Assembly: GCA_049515655.1 (NCBI GenBank)
Contig: JBEKTW010000021.1
Coordinates: 1-64,000 of the forward strand
DNA from: JBEKTW01 sp049515655
Lineage (GTDB): Bacteria; Bacteroidota; Ignavibacteria; UBA10030; SZUA-254
Length of the DNA stretch: 64,000 nt
Direction: 5' to 3'
Every line of letters starts with the position of its first letter. Within the stretch, counting starts at the first letter, position 1. The notes under the pieces were generated by a model, which was given only the letters and a program-made list of their open reading frames with translations, was not told the DNA's origin and did no database searches. Of this stretch, positions 41,843 to 52,200 are shown piece by piece. The translations under genes and the position numbers were made by a program.

Positions 41843-42946
41843 TTGCCGGATAATAATCAACCAATACGTTTCGACCCAAACAAACCGCTGGCCGTTGGCG
41901 GGCAGGCGGTCATCGAAGGTGTGATGATGCGAGCGCCGGGGAGGATTGCCACGGCGGTCCGCCGGTCGAATGGTGACATCGTGGTCAAACAGCAGCCGTA
42001 CATTTCGCTGGCGGAGAAGAACAAGCTGTTCAAACTCCCCATCCTTCGCGGCGCCGCCGGACTTATCGAAATGTTGTTCATTGGCATCGAGACGCTCAAT
42101 TTTTCAGCCGAAGTAGCTATGCAGGATGTTGAGGCTGAAAAGCGTGCAAAAGGCAACGGGAAACCCATCGAGAAAGAGAGGAAACCGTCAAACGTCCGTT
42201 TGGCGCTGACAGTACTGTTCTCGCTGGTGGTCGCGGTGGCAATTTTCTTCGTCACGCCGATTGTTATCACAACGAAACTGTTCAACGTTGAACAGGATGC
42301 ATTCTGGTTTAATCTCATTGCGGGAGGTATTCGCATATCCATCCTGCTCGTGTACCTCGGCGTGATCGCGATGATGAAGGATGTGAAGCGGCTGTTCGAG
42401 TACCACGGCGCGGAGCACAAGGCGGTTTTCACGTTTGAATCGCAGGCGGACCTGACCGCCGAATCGGCTCTCCGGTTTACCCGGTTTCATCCGCGCTGCG
42501 GGACGGGCTTCATCCTCATCGTTATGGTGACGGCGATGCTGATGTTCAGCGTTCTGGATTCCCTCATTATCATGTGGCTAGGAAAGATTTCGCTTCCCAT
42601 CCGTCTTATCTGGCACCTTGCCTTTATCCCGGTGGTCGGCGGCATCGCCTACGAGTTCATCCGCTGGTCGGCGACGCGAACCGCGACGGCGCTGGGAAGG
42701 GCCCTCGTTGCACCGGGACTCTGGCTCCAACGCATCACGACGCAGGAACCGCAAAAACCCCAGATCGAGGTTGCGCTCGTGGCTTTGAAGTGTGCGTTAG
42801 GCGTCGAGGAAATTCAACTGAGTGAGAAGCCGCTTACCTTTATTCAACATCCGTCTGAGCTTGACCGGCTTTCCTTGCCCCAACCGAGCTTCGGCGGGTT
42901 CCTCGGAACTAACTTACTTTGGGCAAAACTATTCTTGATGTCCTAA
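41843..42946 (+). CDS. DUF1385 membrane protein
   Basis: About 367 residues from a TTG at 41843 with AAGGA 8 bases upstream; a TTG at 41810 would add 11 residues. The conserved N-terminal block KPLAVGGQAVIEGVMMRAP is the family hallmark. Membrane helices lie at about 125-145, 155-180, 225-250 and 260-280. YHGAEHKAVFTFE and RFHPRCGTGFIL are the other conserved blocks; their histidines and cysteine suggest a metal or catalytic site. The function is unknown. DUF1385 genes lie beside prfA in many bacteria, as here. Confidence 0.88.
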   Translation: MPDNNQPIRFDPNKPLAVGGQAVIEGVMMRAPGRIATAVRRSNGDIVVKQQPYISLAEKNKLFKLPILRGAAGLIEMLFIGIETLNFSAEVAMQDVEAEKRAKGNGKPIEKERKPSNVRLALTVLFSLVVAVAIFFVTPIVITTKLFNVEQDAFWFNLIAGGIRISILLVYLGVIAMMKDVKRLFEYHGAEHKAVFTFESQADLTAESALRFTRFHPRCGTGFILIVMVTAMLMFSVLDSLIIMWLGKISLPIRLIWHLAFIPVVGGIAYEFIRWSATRTATALGRALVAPGLWLQRITTQEPQKPQIEVALVALKCALGVEEIQLSEKPLTFIQHPSELDRLSLPQPSFGGFLGTNLLWAKLFLMS

Positions 42947-43246
42947 ATCCAGAATACTAATCACAGACAAGTTCTAAGCTCGAAATCCGAAATCTTAAAT
43001 TCCGCCTCTCAGAATCCCGCTACCCAGCGGAATCCAGAAGCGGGACAAAATCTAAGTTCAAAATCCCAAAATCAAAACACCAATTAGAACGGCAAACGTT
43101 CTTGATTTCTCAGATGTCTTGGCTTAGATGCTGGTGCTTGTTTAGAATTTATGTATTGAGATTTGGGATTTGTTTAGGGTTTAGATATTCGGATTTAAGA
43201 TTTTTCACTAACAATGATGGGCTTGCGCAACATCACTAACTAACGC
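42947..43246. repeat. AT-rich degenerate inverted repeat island before prfA
   Basis: 300 bases without a gene. The left part repeats units like CGAAATCCGAAATCTTAAAT and TTCAAAATCCCAAAATC. The right part (43160-43205) carries the inverse (GAGATTTGGGATTTG, GGATTTAAGATTT), so AAATCTTAAAT on the left pairs with ATTTAAGATTT on the right. A GGCAAACG-centred GAAC/GTTC stem lies near 43088-43103. The layout of opposed repeat arms copies that of the S23 elements but no gene lies inside. Confidence 0.7.
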
Positions 43247-44311
43247 ATGTTTGACCGACTTGAAAAAATCGTCGCGCGATACGACGAACTGACCCAGCTT
43301 TTATCCGATCCGGCGGTTATCAATAATCAAGACCGGTACCGCGAGCTCAGTAAAGAGCACAGCGACCTTTCCCCCATCGTTCAGGCGTATCAATCGTATA
43401 AGAAAGCAAGAGAGGACGGAGAAAACCTCCTGCACCTTGCCGAGAAATCCGACGATATTGAAATGCGCGCACTCGCAAATGAAGAACTCCCGGAGGCACG
43501 ACAAAAGCTCATTCGTCTCGAAGACGAGCTGAAGAATTTGCTGATTCCGAAAGACCCGCTCGATGACAAGGATTGCATCATGGAGATTCGCGCGGGCACG
43601 GGGGGCGAGGAAGCCGCCCTTTTTGCCGCCGATCTGTACCGCATGTACACCCGCTACGCCGAGCGCGCGGGCTGGAAAGTGGAGCTCATGGACTGGAACG
43701 ATACGGGGATCGGGGGGTTCAAAGAAGTGATCTTTACGTTGCGGGGGAAACACGCGTTCGGGACGCTCAAGTTTGAAAGCGGCGTGCATCGTGTCCAGCG
43801 GGTGCCGGAGACGGAGGCGCAGGGCCGTGTCCATACCTCGGCGGCGACGGTTGCCGTGCTGCCGGAAGTGGAAGATGTGGAAGTTGAGGTGAACCCTGCC
43901 GACCTCGACGTTACGACGTACCGCGCCGGGGGCAAAGGCGGACAGAACGTCAATAAGGTTGAAACGGCCGTGCGGATCACGCACAAGCCGACGGGCATCG
44001 TGGTGGCCTGCCAGCAGGAGCGCTCGCAGTTCCAGAACAAAGAGCGCGCGATGAAAATGCTGAGGGCAAAACTCTATGAGGTGAAATTGAACGAGCAAAC
44101 CGCCTCGATCACAGCGCAGCGGCGATCGATGGTCGGCGGCGGCGACCGGAGCGAAAAGATCCGCACGTACAATTTTCCGCAGAACCGTCTGACAGACCAC
44201 CGCATTGGATTGACGCTCTACAATCTCGCCGAGATCATTGACGGGAAACTGGACGATATCATTGAGCAACTGAAAGTAGCCGACAAGGCGGAGAAGCTCC
44301 AAGCGGGTTGA
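43247..44311 (+). CDS. prfA: peptide chain release factor 1
   Basis: 354 residues. It ends translation at UAA and UAG. The GGQ motif (AGGKGGQNVNKVE, about 225-237) that triggers peptidyl-tRNA hydrolysis is intact. The stop-codon-reading PxT tripeptide is PET within RVQRVPETEAQGRVHTS. MEIRAGTGGEEAALFA and IRTYNFPQNRLTDHR are further class I signatures. A glutamine methyltransferase gene (prmC) commonly follows but is not seen here. Confidence 0.97.
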   Translation: MFDRLEKIVARYDELTQLLSDPAVINNQDRYRELSKEHSDLSPIVQAYQSYKKAREDGENLLHLAEKSDDIEMRALANEELPEARQKLIRLEDELKNLLIPKDPLDDKDCIMEIRAGTGGEEAALFAADLYRMYTRYAERAGWKVELMDWNDTGIGGFKEVIFTLRGKHAFGTLKFESGVHRVQRVPETEAQGRVHTSAATVAVLPEVEDVEVEVNPADLDVTTYRAGGKGGQNVNKVETAVRITHKPTGIVVACQQERSQFQNKERAMKMLRAKLYEVKLNEQTASITAQRRSMVGGGDRSEKIRTYNFPQNRLTDHRIGLTLYNLAEIIDGKLDDIIEQLKVADKAEKLQAG

Positions 44312-44670
44312 GTCGGGAGCCGGCACCGCGGCTCGTTCCCAAATTCCATTTGGGAATGCTCTCGGCGTGCCAGCGGGGAGGGATCTGCGGTGACATTGCT
44401 CGGTTCGGCTTCCCAGCCCACTCCGAACTCATCCCCTGCCCCTCACCGCCAAGGCGGGATCTTCGACTTCTCTACAAGTAGAGAAGGGGAAGCGCTTTCG
44501 TAGCCAACGTCCCTCTCTAATTTTAGAGAGGGACTATAGGGTGAGTTCGAAGAGGGTACATTCCCGCGCAGAAAAGCTCCAGGTAAGTTGAGGCTGGGTC
44601 CGTTTCCAAGCGGGAGCTTGGGAACGAGTAAGGGCATCAAGACGCTCCTTGCAGAGGAGGTGGGGGACGC
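44312..44670. repeat. intergenic cluster of palindromic repeats between prfA and tadA
   Basis: Convergent gap packed with hairpins. TTCCCAAAT/ATTTGGGAA lies at 44336-44356. CTTCTCTAC/GTAGAGAAG lies at 44467-44486. A 12-bp perfect stem GTCCCTCTCTAA/TTAGAGAGGGAC lies at 44509-44534. CGTTTCCAAGC/GCTTGGGAACG lies at 44601-44626 and is a relative of the first. A CTCACC/GGTGAG pair (about 44445 and 44541) encloses the middle two. No gene seen. Any of these could end the two convergent transcripts. Confidence 0.75.
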
Positions 44671-45156
44671 TTAGCCGAACGGTGTCCAATCGCCCCTCGA
44701 CCGTGTTTTCAGAAAGAACTCCTTCAACAACTCTCCGCATTTCTCTTCCAGTACCCCGCCGATTGCGTGTACACGGTGGTTCAGTCGCGTGTCGTTCGTA
44801 ATTGTGTACAGTGACGTCACGGCTCCGGCCTTGGAGTCGTAGGCGCCGAAAACGAGCAGCGGGATTCGGGCCATCACAATCGCACCGGCACACATCGGGC
44901 AGGGCTCCAGCGTTACGTACATCGTACAGTTCTCCAATCGGCGGTTTCCCAAATGAGATGCCGCCGCGGTGATTGCAATGATCTCGGCGTGCGCCGTCGG
45001 GTCCTGCAAGAGCTCGATTTGGTTCGAACCCTTTCCGATCACATTTCCGTTGTGGACGATCAGGGCGCCCACTGGAACCTCATTCCGGTTAAGCGCGGAC
45101 TGCGCTTCTTTCAGCGCGAGGTCCATCCAATATTCGTGCTGCTTGTCCTGCTTCAT
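44671..45156 (-). CDS. tadA: tRNA-specific adenosine deaminase
   Basis: 161 residues from the ATG at 45156; a TTG five codons earlier is possible. It deaminates A34 to inosine in the tRNA-Arg anticodon. The cytidine-deaminase zinc site is complete: AHAEIIAI (His and the proton-shuttling Glu) and TLEPCPMCAGAIV (two Cys). VPVGALIVHNGNVIGKGSNQ, DPTAHAE and the C-terminal LLKEFF are as in TadA. It is a single gene convergent with prfA. Confidence 0.93.
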   Translation of the reverse strand: MKQDKQHEYWMDLALKEAQSALNRNEVPVGALIVHNGNVIGKGSNQIELLQDPTAHAEIIAITAAASHLGNRRLENCTMYVTLEPCPMCAGAIVMARIPLLVFGAYDSKAGAVTSLYTITNDTRLNHRVHAIGGVLEEKCGELLKEFFLKTRSRGDWTPFG

Positions 45157-45314
45157 CGCTCGATGACCCAAGTATAGCGAAAAATCGTATTTGTGACAAA
45201 CTCAAGCGAAAAAAACATGAGATTTCTATCACACCCCCGTTGATTCTAGCTCGAGAATTAGGTATCTTTAAAAAGCACATCTTGAAAAATTCTTAGAGAT
45301 ACCGACAAACTAGA

Positions 45315-48300
45315 TTGATAAAACGCCGCCTCCCGAGCCTCCTCGCACTCACCTGCGTGTGGGGAGCATTGCATATTTGTGCCCCATCTCTTCTCCTTGC
45401 CGGTACGACCGGACAGTCTGACACGCTCCGTATCATGGATTACAATCTCCTCAATTATCCAGGTTCGACCGCATCAACGAGGAATCCTTATTTCCGGGCT
45501 GTTCTGCATTCATCCAAACCGGATGTCATCGTCGTAGAGGAGATGACAAGCCAGACCGGAGTCGATACTTTCTTAAACAATGTTTTGAATTACTACCAGT
45601 CGGGTTTGTACTCGACAATACCGTTCCATCATCAGGGAACGGACACAGACCCTCATATTTTTTACAAATCGTCCGAAGTTACATTTCTGAGCGCGAGCTA
45701 CTTTATGATGGAGGACAATCTCCGACCCGTCGGCGTGTATATGGTCAAGGATAATGCCACCGGAGACACGATGCGTCTGTACGCAGTCCACTTAAAGGCG
45801 AGTGAGGGTTACGAATCGAACCGGCTCGCGGAGGCAACCGCAATAAGAGACACGCTCAATAATCTGCCCGTTGGCACGAAATTCATGGTCATGGGGGACT
45901 TCAACTTCTACAAGAGCAGCACCGAACCGGGATTCACCAAACTGACCGAGAGCGAGACGAATAATAACGGACGGCTGAAAGATCCTATCAACCAGGTCGG
46001 TGACTGGCACGATAACGCCGCATACGCACCTTATCATACACAATCACCTCGCCTTACGCAATTTGGTGGTGGTGCGTCAGGTGGACTGGATGATCGGTTT
46101 GATTTCATCCTTACATCCTACTCGTCGCTGGATAACAATACTATTGTTTCGAGTTATAAAGCCTATGGAAACGATGGTAATCATTTGAATGACAATATCA
46201 ATCACCTTCCGAACACCGCGGTTCCGGACAGCGTTGCCAATGGTCTCTACTATGCGTCAGATCACTTGCCGGTTATTTGTGATTTCCAATTCTCCAATAC
46301 ATCGCTTCCGGGATCGTTTGTCCAGATTTCTCCAGTTAATACTGCATCAAACCAGGCGGTCAGCGGGGTGTTGAGCTGGCATTCTTCATCGGGTGCGACC
46401 TCCTACGATGTTTATCTCGGCACATCGAATCCACCGACAACGAAAGTAAGCGCCGCCCAGACCGATACCACGTATGCGTATGCGTCACTTCTCAACAACA
46501 CTACCTACTACTGGAAGATAGTTGCCAGGAACTCCAGCGGCTCAGTCGACGCGACCGGTTCACCGTGGAGCTTCGTTACGATCGTGGCAGCGCCCGGTTC
46601 ATTCGGGATAGTCTCACCATTAAATGAAGCGACCGATCAGCCAATCTCGGGAACATTGACGTGGCAGTCGTCTGCGAATGCAGTGACCTATGACGTTTAC
46701 CTGGATACGATGAATCCTCCGTCGACCGTTGTCAGCACAAATCAAACCGGGACAACATACAGCTACGGTGGGTTGCTCAAATCGACAAGCTATTTCTGGA
46801 AAGTAATGGCCAAGAATGCCGGCGGGACAACGGTTTCAACAGGTGCGCCGTCGAGTTTCGTAACGACAGCTTTTAACGCGCCCGGCCCTTTTCTGCTCGT
46901 CGCTCCTTCGAATGGCGCGAGTGGCCTACCGCTTTCGGGGACGCTTTCGTGGAGTTCTTCCGACAGCGCCGATTCGTATGATGTCCTCCTGGACACGCTC
47001 AATCCTCCTGTGAACCTGATAAATTCCGGTAGTAGCGCTACGTCTCACCCGTTCAGTGGACTTGCTCCCGGGACCGCATACTACTGGAAGGTCGTAGCCA
47101 GGAACCCCCATGGTTCGACTGTCGCTTCAAATGCGATTTCCAATTTCTCAACCGCATATCTTCTTGCACCGCCGACGGCTCTTATTCCATCGACTGTTAC
47201 TCCTACAACTCTCCACTTGACATGGAGTGATAATGCGGACAATGAAGATGGCTATCGAGTACTGCGGTCGACGTCCTCCGCCGGACCGTTCGTTCAAGTC
47301 GGAAATGACCTCCCGGTCAATTCTGTTGGATTTGTGGATACCGGATTGAGTGTCAATCAGCGATACTATTATAGAGTCCTGCCGTTTAACGTTCTCGGCG
47401 ACGGGAATTTTGTATCCCTCGGCGTTGCCACATTGGCAAATGTCCCAGCGCTGGCAGCTCTCACATCCGGGGATTACTCGTCGGTCAATGTGACGATCGA
47501 CCCTTCTCGTAATCCGGGATCGACAGAATTTGTTCTTCGGGTAGCCGCTGATTCCGCGACTCTCTATGTCCAGGCCGACGGCACTCTTGGTGCGGCGGCA
47601 GTCTGGCGGACGTACGGCGGATGGGGCGACTCGCTGGGAACCGGCGTCACCGGCCTGCCGGCATGCACACGGTACCTGTTCCACGTGAAAGCGCGCAATG
47701 CCGACAGTGTCGAAACAGCATGGAGCACTGAGGCGGCGCAATCGACCAGATGTTTCGTCGTTGCAGATTCAATTTCGAAAGGCTGGAATCTTGTTTCGGT
47801 GCCGATCGCCGTTACCAATGTGTACCGGTCAACGGTATTTCCCGGCTGTTCTTCGAATGTATTTGCGTACCATGGCCGTTACGTAGCCGGCGATACGGTG
47901 TCTAACGGTGTCGGATACTGGCTCAAGTTCAAGGGTGATTCTACCCTTACGATGATGGGCAGTCCCCATTTGTCCGATACGCTTGTCCTGAATTCGGGCT
48001 GGAATATTATCGGTTCGCTTTCATCTCCGGTCGGCGTGGGCTCAATGACAGAAGACCCCGCCGGGACAGTTGCATCAGCCTTCTATGGATATCATGGATC
48101 CTACGCGTTCGCAGATTCACTTTTTCCAATGCGGGGGTACTGGGTAAAAGCACGCTCACAAGGGAAACTCATCAGGGCTGTATCGGCGGGTCTTTCGAAG
48201 GCCGCCTCGAAGTTTTCCGTCAAAGAACTGCTTCCGGGCTTGAATTCTCTGGTCTTCGAGGACCAGGCCGGTCATCGACAGAGCGTCTATTTTGGAGCGT

Positions 48301-48890
48301 GCGATGAGGATAGTTCCTCTTTGTCGAAATTCGATGCGCCGCCCCTGCCGCCCGTGGAGATATTTGACGTCCGGTTCGCGTCTCAACGATATGAAGAAAT
48401 TGTTCCCCGAAACCGGAAGGCAGTCTCGGAATTTCCGATTACAACGCAAGGAGTTGTCTATCCCCTCAGAATATCGTGGCGATTGAGCGAGAATGCCGGG
48501 GTGAAATATGAATTCCTCGCCGGAAACCAATCGAAAGCACTCGGAAGCAACGGCTCCATGGTGATAGCCAACGGGGCGGCGGGACTGCGCCTGAAAGCCG
48601 AATCGGCCGGCATTACAGCGGTGCCGAAGGAATTCGCCCTTGATCAGAATTATCCCAATCCCTTTAACTCCGTAACAACTATAAATTTTCAATTGCCGAT
48701 TGACAATTACATAACGCTGAAAGTTTACAATGTGCTGGGACAGGAAGTGGCGACGCTCGTGAGCGGGATGCAGGAAGCGGGATACAGGTCGGTGAGCTTC
48801 GATGGAAGTAACTTGCCGAGCGGTGTATACTTCTACAGAATGGGTGCCGGAAGTTTTTCAGCGATGAAGAAGATGCTTCTTTTGAAGTAA
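45315..48890 (+). CDS. secreted endonuclease/exonuclease/phosphatase-fold protein with fibronectin-like repeats and T9SS tail
   Basis: 1191 residues, TTG start at 45315 (MIKRRLPSLL, then a signal peptide to about 30). An EEP-superfamily domain (about 35-330) shows IMDYNLLNYPG, VVEEMTSQ, YAVHLKAS, VMGDFNFYKS, LDDRFDFILTS and SDHLPVICDF, the full set of catalytic blocks. Four fibronectin III-like units follow (about 335-715), three of which carry YYWKVVARN or close variants. A module beginning SKGWNLVSVPIAV with GYWLKF and GYWVKA follows, and last a type IX secretion tail (ALDQNYPNPFNSVTTINF to MKKMLLLK). It is predicted to be an extracellular nuclease or phosphodiesterase, possibly surface-bound. 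Confidence 0.85.
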   Translation: MIKRRLPSLLALTCVWGALHICAPSLLLAGTTGQSDTLRIMDYNLLNYPGSTASTRNPYFRAVLHSSKPDVIVVEEMTSQTGVDTFLNNVLNYYQSGLYSTIPFHHQGTDTDPHIFYKSSEVTFLSASYFMMEDNLRPVGVYMVKDNATGDTMRLYAVHLKASEGYESNRLAEATAIRDTLNNLPVGTKFMVMGDFNFYKSSTEPGFTKLTESETNNNGRLKDPINQVGDWHDNAAYAPYHTQSPRLTQFGGGASGGLDDRFDFILTSYSSLDNNTIVSSYKAYGNDGNHLNDNINHLPNTAVPDSVANGLYYASDHLPVICDFQFSNTSLPGSFVQISPVNTASNQAVSGVLSWHSSSGATSYDVYLGTSNPPTTKVSAAQTDTTYAYASLLNNTTYYWKIVARNSSGSVDATGSPWSFVTIVAAPGSFGIVSPLNEATDQPISGTLTWQSSANAVTYDVYLDTMNPPSTVVSTNQTGTTYSYGGLLKSTSYFWKVMAKNAGGTTVSTGAPSSFVTTAFNAPGPFLLVAPSNGASGLPLSGTLSWSSSDSADSYDVLLDTLNPPVNLINSGSSATSHPFSGLAPGTAYYWKVVARNPHGSTVASNAISNFSTAYLLAPPTALIPSTVTPTTLHLTWSDNADNEDGYRVLRSTSSAGPFVQVGNDLPVNSVGFVDTGLSVNQRYYYRVLPFNVLGDGNFVSLGVATLANVPALAALTSGDYSSVNVTIDPSRNPGSTEFVLRVAADSATLYVQADGTLGAAAVWRTYGGWGDSLGTGVTGLPACTRYLFHVKARNADSVETAWSTEAAQSTRCFVVADSISKGWNLVSVPIAVTNVYRSTVFPGCSSNVFAYHGRYVAGDTVSNGVGYWLKFKGDSTLTMMGSPHLSDTLVLNSGWNIIGSLSSPVGVGSMTEDPAGTVASAFYGYHGSYAFADSLFPMRGYWVKARSQGKLIRAVSAGLSKAASKFSVKELLPGLNSLVFEDQAGHRQSVYFGACDEDSSSLSKFDAPPLPPVEIFDVRFASQRYEEIVPRNRKAVSEFPITTQGVVYPLRISWRLSENAGVKYEFLAGNQSKALGSNGSMVIANGAAGLRLKAESAGITAVPKEFALDQNYPNPFNSVTTINFQLPIDNYITLKVYNVLGQEVATLVSGMQEAGYRSVSFDGSNLPSGVYFYRMGAGSFSAMKKMLLLK

Positions 48891-48903
48891 GAAGAGGTTA
48901 CAC

Positions 48904-48990
48904 CAAGGCCGACAGGCCCCCGAAGCAATGCTTTCACAGTTTCTTCAACGGAATCCTTCAATCCGGGGGGAAAGGGTATCGTTCTTGGCA
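48904..48990 (-). pseudogene. relic of an aminotransferase C-terminus (argD-like)
   Basis: Read on the minus strand, this stretch encodes FPPGLKDSVEETVKALLRG and PVGLG, which lines up with FLPPLIVQEQHIEETAKALRG and ALSGLA, the end of the ArgD-like protein at 58455-59633. The DNA is also similar (compare 48904-48990 with 58460-58550). Upstream, all likeness is lost and the frame continues into unrelated sequence. Like the intact gene, it lies 3' and convergent to a T9SS-tailed gene. Confidence 0.55.
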
Positions 48991-49033
48991 GCATTTGTTT
49001 TTGTGAAGATACGGCAGTATCTTGTGATTGATT

Positions 49034-49066
49034 CAGGGTTTTTCTGTACCCTGCTTTTGTTCTTTT
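49034..49066 (+). terminator. terminator-like hairpin after the relic
   Basis: CAGGGT (49034-49039) pairs with ACCCTG (49048-49053), followed by a T-rich stretch (CTTTTGTTCTTTT). The stem is short, so this is a weak candidate. Confidence 0.35.
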
Positions 49067-49203
49067 CAAAATGTTTGAGAGAATGAAAGCGGGGTCTTGT
49101 GTTTTTTGGAGAAGAATCACAAAAACGCGCTCGAGTGAAAGAACTCGATTACTGAACATACACTCGCGCACGAATCTAATGAATCGAACCTTGTAAGGTC
49201 ACC

Positions 49204-52200
49204 ATGAATCGTCTCTTATCCGGCACGTTCCTTTTTCTTCTTGTATCATTCGTTGCATTTGCAGACTCAGGCGGTGTGCTCATACGCGAGCAGGCTGCCT
49301 ACGATGTAAAGTTCTACTATCTCAACCTGAAAATAGATCCCTCGACAAGATCCATTTCCGGATTTGCAGGGGTCAGGGCGGTGACGCAGGATACGCTCAG
49401 TCAGTTCGTCCTCGACCTGAATTCAAATTTCATCGTCGATTCAATGAAATGGAAAAGCACCAACGATACTGGACTGTCGTTTCAGCGTATAGGCGGCAGG
49501 ATATGGGCGGTTCTCCCTCACACAGTCGGTGCAGGGGACACGGTCGTGGTTGAAACGTACTATCACGGCCAGCCCAAAGTGTCGACAGATCCACCGTGGG
49601 ATGACGGCTTTGTATGGTCGACAAGTGCCGGGGCAAAGCCGTGGGACGGGGTTGCTTGTGAAATGGAAGGGGGAGATGCCTGGTGGCCGTGCAAAGACCA
49701 TCCCTCCGATGAACCCGATTCAGTTTCATTAAGTTTCAGAGTGCCTTCGGACCTGGTCTGTGTCTCTAATGGCAAGCTTGTCGACACCGTCAGCAACCTT
49801 GACGGCACGAAAACCTATAAGTGGTTTGTCTCGACTCCGATCAATAATTATGACGTGACATTTTACCTTGGAGACTATGTACGAATACCGGTGAGCTATA
49901 CCAGTGTGACGGGGGATACTGTTCCATCCGAATACTGGTTCCTTACGGGGTCAGTAGATACTGCCAGGGCCTACATCCCATTGTTCTTGAGAGACGTGAG
50001 GTTTCTCGAGGAGAAATGCGGTCCGTTTCCGTTCAGAGCCGATAAATACGGGATCGCGGAGGCGCCGTACTGGGGAATGGAGCACCAGACCATCATCGCT
50101 TATGGGAACAATTTCCATTTTAACTCGTACGGCTTCGATTACATTCATCTTCACGAGTTCGCCCATGAATGGTGGGGAAATCTCGTCACGGCAAAAGACT
50201 GGAGCGATGTGTGGATCCACGAAGGCCTTGCCACGTACATGGAAGCCCTGTATGCCGAGTACCTGCACGGCGCACAATCGTACAGAAATTACATGGCCGG
50301 GTTGACCTATTTCTCCAACTCGCAGCCAGTTGCCCCACGTGCGGCCCTGACGGCCTCTCAGGCTTTCAGTACCAATGATGTGTACTACAAGGCCGCATGG
50401 ATAGTGCACACACTCAGGTATCTGCTGGGCGATTCGACGTTTTTCACGCTTCTCCACCGGTGGGCATATCCCGATACCGCAATGGAACGTGTGACAGACG
50501 GCAGACAATGCCGGCTGGCTACGACGGATGATTTCCTTCAGATTGCCGAGGAAGTGTCGGGGACGACGCTGGACTGGTTTTTTGAGGCCTATTTCCGTCA
50601 AGCGGCACTTCCCATGCTCCATTCGGGAATCATCAACGATACACTCTATTTGAGATGGACGGTTCAAAACGATATCCCCTTCCCTATGCCGGTGGAAGTG
50701 AATATGGGCGGGACGATAGTCAGGGTGAATATTTCTGATGGCTCCGGCAAAATTGCGATTCCGGCCGGCGTCACTCCTCAGGTCGACCCTAATAACCGGA
50801 TACTGAAGAATACATCGAGCTTCCTGACGGGCTCTGTTGCGTACATCGATTTCCCCGGAGTGAATGTCGGGGCCACTGCAACCGACAGTGTGACAATAAT
50901 GAATGAATCGGAAGGGACGCTGAATATCACTTCGGTTTCATCGGACTCTGCGGATTTTAGAATACTACCCCCGATGGCGACAGTGGGTCCTTGGACGAGT
51001 CAGAAGTTTTACATCGCATTCAGTCCGGCAGCCGTCAGGACGACATCCGGGTATGCGCTTTTCTCGTACAACAGCACCGACCCGCCATACCGCGTATTTT
51101 TGTCCGGTTCCGGCCTCATGCCGAGATCGACATTCAGTGTTTCGAAAGACTGGAATATCATATCCGTACCGCTCAAGCAAAACGATCCCCGGCGAAGTAT
51201 GTTGTTTCCGACAGCAATTTCCACGGCCTATCTTTTCAACAGCGGTTCAGGTTATGTGTCGACGGACTCGCTGGAATCCGGACGGGGTTACTGGTTGAAG
51301 TTCGACAGCGACCAGAGTATCAGTCTTTCCGGGCTGCCTCGTTATGCGTTAGCGATTGACGTGAAAGCACGGTGGAACATAGTCGGTTCGATCTCGAAAG
51401 GGATTCCCTCATCCTCTGTCGTTTCTGTCGGCACATCGATACGGTCTTCATTCTTTGGATACCATCACGGATACTTTATCGCTGATACGATCCAGCCGGG
51501 AAAAGGGTACTGGGTGAAAGTCACATCCGACGGACAACTCTATGAGGACAGTTCTTTCTCCTCATCGATGCGGGCATCCGGCCTTTTCAAGGAAAATCCT
51601 GGTACCGACAGAATCATCATCCGGGACAACTCGGGAAATGAGCAGACTCTGTACTTCGGGAAGGTTTCCACCGACAAACCCGACGTGGGCGAGTATGAGA
51701 TGCCGCCTGCAGCTCCTTCCGGCCTGTTTGATGCACGGTTTGCGTCCAATCGCCTGTTCGAGGTTGTAGAGTACGGGCAGTTGAAAGAATTCCCGATTCT
51801 CATTTCGTCGGCTGCATATCCGATCACCATCAGGTGGGAACAACAATCTCCGCTCCAGGCAATGCTGAGAGTCGGAACAAAAGAGATTCCACTGACTGCA
51901 GACGGGGTCACATCGGTCGGAGACGCAAAGGCACAGATTGCTCTGGTTGTCAACGGCATATCGGAGGTGCCGAAGGTTTTTGCGCTTGAGCAGAACTTCC
52001 CGAATCCCTTTAATCCCGTAACAATTGTCAATTATCAATTGCCGAGTGACAATTACGTTTCGCTCAAAATTTACAGCGTGCTCGGACAGGAAGTAATGAC
52101 GCTCGTGAACGGAATGCAGGAAGCGGGATACAGATCGGTGAGCTTCGACGGAAGTAACCTGCCGAGCGGCGTATATTTCTACAGATTGACCGCCGGGAGT

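Larger units (their letters stand above)
48891..49203. other. intergenic region with gene relic and hairpins
   Basis: It holds the aminotransferase relic (48904-48990), a 7-bp hairpin AAGATAC/GTATCTT (49006-49023), the terminator candidate at 49034, and an AT-rich segment up to the M1 peptidase gene. No other gene was seen. Confidence 0.5.

Noticed and set aside
43801..43850. altered stop-codon specificity of release factor 1 (PET in place of PAT)
   Set aside because: The middle residue of the RF1 PxT tripeptide varies naturally, and VPETE is common in normal RF1 proteins. The GGQ loop is intact.
43301..44326. 341-codon frame antisense to prfA
   Set aside because: It lies wholly opposite a certain prfA gene, with arginine/histidine/leucine-rich composition typical of an antisense shadow.
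52015..52060. S23-arm-like repeat (CAATTGTCAATTATCAATTG) inside the T9SS tail of the M1 peptidase
   Set aside because: The bases encode the conserved IVNYQLPSDNY part of the sorting domain, so coding constraint explains the pattern well enough.
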